A DNA stretch of 64,000 nucleotides from Labilithrix sp. (GTDB taxonomy: Bacteria; Myxococcota_A; Polyangia; Polyangiales; Polyangiaceae): positions 1 to 64,000 of the forward strand of contig JAHBWA010000005.1 of assembly GCA_019637195.1 (NCBI GenBank), in the 5' to 3' direction. The notes under the pieces were generated by a model. It had not been told where the DNA came from. It did no database searches and saw only the letters and a list, made by a program, of their open reading frames with translations. Below, one piece after another: positions 59,955 to 64,000 of this stretch (position 1 is the first letter of the stretch; the number at the start of each line of letters is the position of its first letter). The translations under genes were made by a program, and so were the position numbers.

Positions 59955-61286
59955 TCAGCGCTCGGGAAGGCTCTGCTCGAGCAGACTCCGTGCCCGCGTC
60001 CAGTCGTCGAGCATGCACGCGCCGTACTTCGCGAGGTCATTGGCCGTCGCGGCGTCACAGTAGCGCCGGTGGAGTCGGAGCGCCTCTTCGATGAGCGGCT
60101 TCATCTGGGCTCGGCTCTTCGTCTGCTTGAACGCCGTCGCGTACCAGTACGAGGCGCCGTAGCAGCTCGCGAGCCAACCGACCTCGTCCTTGCTGCCGCC
60201 GTCGCATGCACGGGCGACGCGCTTCGCCAAGGAGTCTTCCTTCGGCTCGAGCTCGCTTCCCCACCGGAGGTACTCGGTGAGCATCGAGCACGCGTCGAGG
60301 CTACCGAGATCGCAGCCTCGGAGGTAGAGCGTCCTGGCCTTCCCTTCGTCGCCGCCGCCACGCCCGGCCGTCGGGTCGTAGAGGAAGGCGAGGAGGGAGC
60401 ACGCGTGCCCGACGCCGCCGTCGCACGCGAGGCGGTAGTAGCGCTCGGCTCGCTGCGGATCGGCGTCCTGAACGTTGGCGCCGACCATGACGCACGCCTC
60501 GAGATCGCCGCGATCGCAGCGGAGCGCGACCTCTCCGTCGTACGGGCGCGCCTTCCAGCTCGATGACCACGTACCCGCGCCGTGGGGTGCCGTGGCCGCG
60601 GAGGACCGCGAGAGCGGCCTCAGCGCGACCTTCACGAGCGCGGTGCACGCCTCATCGCTCCCCGTCCGACACGCGGCGGGGTCGCCGTCGCTCTTCGAGA
60701 CGAGCCCGTCGCGGTGCGACCCTGCGCGCGCGCCAAGCGAGAAGATGTCGACCGACGACGCGACGTCGCGACGCGTCCGCTCGACGAGCACGAACGCGCC
60801 GCGCTGGTAGCTCGTGACGACGTGCGTCGCGCCCGCGCAGTCACCCTGCAGGTCCGTCGCCGAGATGGGCAGGGCAGGCGCCGACGCGCGGCGGCGCGTG
60901 ACGACGGCGAGGTCGAAGACCCGCTCTTCCGAAGCGCCGGCCTCGAGCCTCGCTGTCAGTGAAGGAGCCGAGAAGGGCAGCGTGGCGCCGATCTGCTCGC
61001 GCGTCGCGAGGCGCACGACGTCTTCCTTCGGCGCGACGGCCTCGACCCGGTAGGCTCCGGGGGCCGTACAGCTCGGCAGGACACGGACAGGTCCGGGAGG
61101 CTGATAAGAGACGAGGGCGAGGGACCTCGTCACGGTGGCCTCGAGATCGGCGCGGGCCGACGTCGGCCAGTCGACGGCGTAGAGCACGCCGTCGGCCTCG
61201 CCGACGGCGTCGGCCGCGCGAGGCGGAGGGCTCGACCCTGCGTGTCCACAGGCTGTGAGCAGCAGCGTAACCATCACGAGGCGCAT
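59955..61286 (-). CDS. Lipoprotein with SEL1-like repeats
   Basis: The protein has 443 residues; lipobox LLLTAC (C13). Residues about 25-230 are an unrecognised domain with a Cys pair (LQGDCAGATHVVTSY). The last 200 residues hold SEL1-like repeats with cysteines: LRCDRGDLEACVMVGANVQD, YRLACDGGVGHACSLLAFLY, YLRGCDLGSLDACSMLTEYL and ARACDGG ... WLASCYG. SEL1 repeats bind other proteins; cysteine-bearing forms are typical of secreted proteins. Its signal peptide starts at the ATG at 61286. Confidence 0.9.
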   Translation of the reverse strand: MRLVMVTLLLTACGHAGSSPPPRAADAVGEADGVLYAVDWPTSARADLEATVTRSLALVSYQPPGPVRVLPSCTAPGAYRVEAVAPKEDVVRLATREQIGATLPFSAPSLTARLEAGASEERVFDLAVVTRRRASAPALPISATDLQGDCAGATHVVTSYQRGAFVLVERTRRDVASSVDIFSLGARAGSHRDGLVSKSDGDPAACRTGSDEACTALVKVALRPLSRSSAATAPHGAGTWSSSWKARPYDGEVALRCDRGDLEACVMVGANVQDADPQRAERYYRLACDGGVGHACSLLAFLYDPTAGRGGGDEGKARTLYLRGCDLGSLDACSMLTEYLRWGSELEPKEDSLAKRVARACDGGSKDEVGWLASCYGASYWYATAFKQTKSRAQMKPLIEEALRLHRRYCDAATANDLAKYGACMLDDWTRARSLLEQSLPER

Positions 61287-61633
61287 CGGTTTTTTGGACG
61301 CTACCGTAGACGGATCGATTCAAGCGAGCGAATCGGTGAGCTCAATGATTCAAAGCGAGTGGCTCGGTCGGCGCGCTCGGAAGAGAGAGCGGCCTGCCAA
61401 TGACGCTCCGCCGCGGCGTCCAGCGCTGCGCCTTCGATGATCGCTTCGCGGTCCGGCGACGCCGCACGAAGCCGGTACGAGATCCGAGACGGCGGCCGAC
61501 AAGTACGAGCCCCCCTCGCAGGACCCTCGAGCGCTTTCGGGGGGATTCCCGCGCGGACGAACTTGGAGCTGCGGTGATCGAGCTTGCAGCAGCCGCGTAG
61601 CACGCGGCCAGCTTGTCTGCTACGCACCGCCAC
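61287..61633. other. Intergenic region, no gene recognised
   Basis: These 347 bases between divergent genes contain only short open frames with Arg-rich or low-complexity translations. A GGTTTTTTGG tract (61288-61297) lies just upstream of the SEL1 lipoprotein start. No hairpin, tRNA-like fold or recognisable remnant was seen. Confidence 0.4.
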
Positions 61634-61999
61634 ATGGCTGATCAGCCACATTTTCCGCCTCCTTCGCCTCCGCAGCGTGAGACAGCGTCTCCTTATCGTC
61701 GTCCGTCGGCTCCGGCTCCTTCGAACGATCACGGCCTTCGGCGACGCAGCGCCACTCCTATCGAGGTCGCTCCTCCCGAGGCAGAGGCGGAGAGCGAGGG
61801 ACCTGTCTCTCGTCGGCTGGGCTGCGTAGTCCCCGTCGCCGTGATCGGCGTCGCCCTTTCGATAGGCGGGGCCAGCATCGTCTACGACTGGTGGGTCGAT
61901 CGAGGCGTCATTTCATCCTCGCTCCTTCTTCTCTGCGTCTTTGGAGGCCCCGGCTTGTTGCTCTTCGCGAGGAAGGTCTACCGCGACCCCAATTTCTAG
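61634..61999 (+). CDS. Small membrane protein of unknown function
   Basis: From the ATG at 61634 the protein has 121 residues. The first 65 are Pro/Arg/Ser-rich and probably cytoplasmic. Two membrane helices follow (CVVPVAVIGVALSIGGASIVY and SSSLLLLCVFGGPGLLLFA) with a short YDWWVDRG loop between and a KVYRDPNF tail. A TTG 21 bases upstream is also in frame. No family is recognised. It converges with the next lipoprotein gene, 22 bases away. Confidence 0.7.
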   Translation: MADQPHFPPPSPPQRETASPYRRPSAPAPSNDHGLRRRSATPIEVAPPEAEAESEGPVSRRLGCVVPVAVIGVALSIGGASIVYDWWVDRGVISSSLLLLCVFGGPGLLLFARKVYRDPNF

Positions 62000-62021
62000 G
62001 AGCCAGGTCCTGATCGCGACG

Positions 62022-62441
62022 CTACTGTTTGACGAGCACCGAGAGCCCCTCGATCGAGGCCCCGTTTCCGTTCTCCATACGCGTGCCGACGCGCAGAGCG
62101 TCGGCCCCGCCCGGCGGCGCCGTGATCGAACAGCCCGAGTTGTAGTGCGTGGACTTGCACCCGGAGCCGGAACCACCCTCGAACTCGAAGCCCTGGCACG
62201 ACATCTTGGCGACGACGGCGCCGTCTTTCAGGAGCTCGGCGTCGAGCATCACGTGGTTCCGCCCGAAATAGGAGTAGCTCTCGGCGCGGACGGCGAGCCG
62301 CACCTTGGCGCCCGGCGGGAGCGCCAGCGGGGTCTCCTTCACCGTCCCGACGTGCTCGTAGCCGAGCGTGGCGACCGTCTTTCCGCAGGCGAAGAGCACG
62401 AAGACACTCGCCGCGATCACGTAGCCACGCCGCATGCTCAT
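62022..62441 (-). CDS. Small lipoprotein of unknown function
   Basis: From the ATG at 62441 the protein has 139 residues; an ATG at 62435 is also possible. The signal ends in a lipobox (VFVLFAC). The mature part is beta-rich (LPPGAKVRLAVRAESYSYFG, VMLDAELLKDGAVVAKMSC) with a small disulfide-rich loop (CQGFEFEGGSGSGCK) and a conserved-looking C-terminus (RMENGNGASIEGLSVLVK). It is downstream of the next secreted protein on the same strand. Confidence 0.8.
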   Translation of the reverse strand: MSMRRGYVIAASVFVLFACGKTVATLGYEHVGTVKETPLALPPGAKVRLAVRAESYSYFGRNHVMLDAELLKDGAVVAKMSCQGFEFEGGSGSGCKSTHYNSGCSITAPPGGADALRVGTRMENGNGASIEGLSVLVKQ

Positions 62442-62515
62442 CCGATCTCTTCGTGGTTTGTCCTCGAGCATCGATCACCCTCTGCGAGTGGAAGTGACGG
62501 AGAGCACCCGCGCGC

Positions 62516-63106
62516 TCACTCCCCGGGAATCGGAGCGCGATCGAGGTCGTGATTCGCTTCGAGCGGGCGACTGTGTCCGCGAAGCTCACGGAACCAGTCG
62601 TAGCGATGAGCGGCGTCGCCTTCGTCACCGAACCCGTAGAGGATCTTCTTCCCGCGGAGGGGCTCGCTCAAATAGAGGCAGAGATCGAACGGCGGCTCTT
62701 CATCGCAGCGCTTGATCTCGAACGAGAAGCGAATGGTCTTCTCGTCCTGTAAGGTCACGAGCTCGAGCGAGCTCTTCTGGCGCTCGAGATCGAACACCTC
62801 GGTGCTCCACCGGTAGTACGAGCCAGAGATCTGTATTCCAATCCCGCCCGGTAAAAATACCCAAAAGACCGCGTCGTCCTTCGGCGACGACGGCAGCCGG
62901 TCGAACCATCCGCGATTGAGCACTGCGCGGCCGGCGGCGCTCGCCACCGCGAGGGACGCGGGGCCCGTTCCCATCGCGCCTCCCCTCTCGCCCACCCGCG
63001 CCGGAGGCACGCTGCGAGAGCGGGAGAGACGCGTCACGGCGACGAGCGTCACGGCGACGAGCCCGAGCGCGACCACGGCCAGCAACTGCGAACGAAGGCT
63101 CTTCAC
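62516..63106 (-). CDS. Membrane-anchored protein of unknown function
   Basis: The best start is the GTG at 63106 (KSLRSQLLAVVALGLVAVTL, a signal anchor), giving 196 residues. The frame runs on to 63223, but that part is antisense to a decayed GlxA fragment. The mature part contains DAVFWVFLPGGIGIQISGSY, STEVFDLERQKSSLELVTLQ, RFSFEIKRCDEEPPFDLCLY and GFGDEGDAAHRYDWFRELRG. No family is recognised. It lies 74 bases upstream of the small lipoprotein gene and may share its transcript. Confidence 0.75.
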   Translation of the reverse strand: MKSLRSQLLAVVALGLVAVTLVAVTRLSRSRSVPPARVGERGGAMGTGPASLAVASAAGRAVLNRGWFDRLPSSPKDDAVFWVFLPGGIGIQISGSYYRWSTEVFDLERQKSSLELVTLQDEKTIRFSFEIKRCDEEPPFDLCLYLSEPLRGKKILYGFGDEGDAAHRYDWFRELRGHSRPLEANHDLDRAPIPGE

Positions 63107-63127
63107 GCGTCCAGCATACGACAGACG

Positions 63128-63216
63128 CCGCGCGAACCTCGTCGCAGACGGCGTTACGGACCCGGGGCTCGCCGCCGCGCTCGACGTGTCCCGGACAGCG
63201 AACGTGCTCGCCCTCT
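63128..63216 (+). pseudogene. Decayed 5' fragment of a GlxA-type regulator gene
   Basis: About 89 bases resemble the first codons of the GlxA-type gene at 57611-57700: this fragment codes NLVADGVTDPGLAAALDVSR then TANVLA, against ILVADGFTDSGLAVALDVFR then TANALA there. There is no start codon and similarity ends abruptly. It is a relic of a duplicated or related regulator. Confidence 0.7.
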
Positions 63217-63717
63217 CGGACATAGCTCGATTCGTGGAGGATCTCGTCGATGACGGCCCTGGCCTTCGAGTCGAGCGCGTGCGCGCGATGGTGCAGCTCG
63301 ATCCGAGACCGTCATGTGGAGCCGCGCCGCGCCACGGGTCCCCGCGTGGTGGCGAGCACGAAGTAGCCGTTCTCGGCCCGAGCCTGCTTCAGCAAGGGGT
63401 CGAGGGCGCGTGCCCGGAGGCCTCCGGCTCGACGAGCGATTGCTCTACGGGCAGGGCGACCTCGCGGAACAGGTGAGCGCGCGCAGTGGCTCGGAGTATT
63501 CCGTAGGCCTACACGGACAGCAACGGGGAGCATGATCCGGACGTGCATCCGCCGGGTAACCCGCCGGCGCCTCCGCCCCGCGAGAGCGGGGGGGCCTGAC
63601 CCCGCAGGCCGCGCATCCCGGCGTCGCCGATCGATCACTCTGCTCGAGCGATCCCAGGTCCCGACGATGAGCTCAGGTCGCCGGGGCCCGCCGCGCCCCC
63701 CTCGGGCTCGGGGGCGT
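63217..63717. other. Mostly non-coding stretch with hairpin and possible gene debris
   Basis: No intact gene is seen in these 501 bases. On the minus strand at about 63330-63400 a short coding-like run (LDPLLKQARAENGYFVLATT) ends at a stop at 63314 and could be debris. A stable hairpin CCCCGC-GAGA-GCGGGG (63576-63591) with a GNRA tetraloop lies about 130 bases downstream of the minus-strand gene at the window edge and may be its terminator. Confidence 0.4.
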
Positions 63718-64000
63718 TCAGCGCTTGAACGCGATCGCGCCGGTGACGGACTTCGGCGAGCCGCCGGCCCCGTTGAAGACGTGCGCGACGAGCGCGACGC
63801 GCTCCGCGCCCGGGCCGGCGACGAAGCCCTGCACGACGCCCGCGCAGCTCCCTCCACATGCAGCGCCTGCGCTGGCGATCTGGAGGTTCGCGTAGAACGC
63901 TCCCTTGATGACGCCCGTGGCGAGCTCGGCCTCGCTCGCCGAGACGTCGGCCGTCCCGCCCGTGGTCGCGAGCGTGTAAGTAGCATCGCCGGGTATGTCG
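63718..64000 (-). CDS. C-terminal part of a secreted beta-rich protein (5' end outside window)
   Basis: The minus-strand frame is open from the window edge to a TGA at 63718-63720, giving the last 93 residues: YTLATTGGTADVSASEAELA, GVIKGAFYANLQIASAGAAC, a C-x4-C pair, then GFVAGPGAERVALVAHVFNG and GAIAFKR at the end. The ending resembles secreted barrel-like domains of the transferrin-binding-protein-like/FecR-associated type (GFFxGxxAxRxGLxY ... GAxAFxR), judged by eye. Codon use is normal for the region. The rest of the gene is needed to name it. Confidence 0.65.
   Translation of the reverse strand, partial: DIPGDATYTLATTGGTADVSASEAELATGVIKGAFYANLQIASAGAACGGSCAGVVQGFVAGPGAERVALVAHVFNGAGGSPKSVTGAIAFKR

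Noticed and set aside
63312-63986. A 224-codon minus-strand ORF near the right end
   Set aside because: It is Arg/Ser-rich over most of its length and overlaps, in another frame, the better supported partial gene ending at 63718.
1-64000. tRNA, rRNA and riboswitch genes
   Set aside because: I looked in the larger intergenic regions and saw no tRNA-like cloverleaf or conserved riboswitch motif; a covariance-model scan would be needed to exclude small RNAs.

Overview
This is a GC-rich (about 70% by eye), gene-dense stretch of chromosome. It is most likely from a myxobacterium-like member of Myxococcota, probably the Polyangia. The evidence is the very high GC3, the large number of lipoprotein signal peptides, and the mix of eukaryote-like extracellular modules (EGF, thrombospondin type 1, fibronectin-like, RCC1, glycine-rich) with SEL1, YCII, ECF-sigma and von Willebrand A genes. 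This placement is inferred from style, not from a marker gene. I saw no rRNA, tRNA, CRISPR array, transposase or phage gene.

Region 1 (1-15.6 kb) looks like an envelope or exopolysaccharide locus. A minus-strand operon encodes a processive GT2 glycosyltransferase, a soluble histidine kinase, a receiver protein and a HEAT-repeat protein, each joined to the next by a 4-base stop/start overlap. Nearby are a FliS-like small protein, an outer-membrane barrel, a lipoprotein with a dimethylformamidase-like domain, a TPR-plus-barrel (YaiO-like) protein, an Ig-like-repeat lipoprotein and a glycoside-hydrolase-like lipoprotein. Region 2 (15.7-30.6 kb) is metabolic and surface: a papain-like lipoprotein, PPK2, an oxalate operon (oxalyl-CoA decarboxylase, formyl-CoA transferase family protein, acyl-CoA synthetase), a PH-domain membrane protein, a TSP1 lipoprotein, an octaheme cytochrome-TPR protein, a sulfatase and an AraC regulator.

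Region 3 (30.7-40.5 kb) mixes intact genes with a run of broken ones. Intact genes include a subtilase with a separate propeptide-like small protein, and a polyphenol-oxidase-like tyrosinase coupled to a DUF2182 membrane protein. Broken genes include an imine-reductase-like gene, a leucine-rich-repeat gene, a GNAT and an orphan 3' fragment. An AT-rich inverted repeat lies at 36.19-36.29 kb.

Region 4 (40.5-50.2 kb) is the most unusual. It holds a 1315-residue lipoprotein with eleven EGF-like repeats followed by two copies of a fibronectin-like plus ALK-type glycine-rich unit. A small lipoprotein is coupled to it. Two divergent paralogous lipoproteins carry ephrin-receptor/TNFR-like Cys-rich repeats and seven-bladed RCC1 propellers. 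The EGF gene and one RCC1 gene are preceded by the same upstream sequence (84 of 94 bases identical, core 50 of 51), placed in inverted orientation 7.2 kb apart.

Region 5 (50.2-64 kb) carries a broken lipoprotein gene, an ECF sigma/partner/VWA-lipoprotein operon, a YCII protein, a divergent GST and GlxA-type regulator pair, and several small envelope proteins. Remnants here include a DUF4336 fragment, a multiply frameshifted gene and a duplicated 5' fragment of the GlxA gene. Several frame breaks fall in homopolymers, so some pseudogene calls could be assembly errors.
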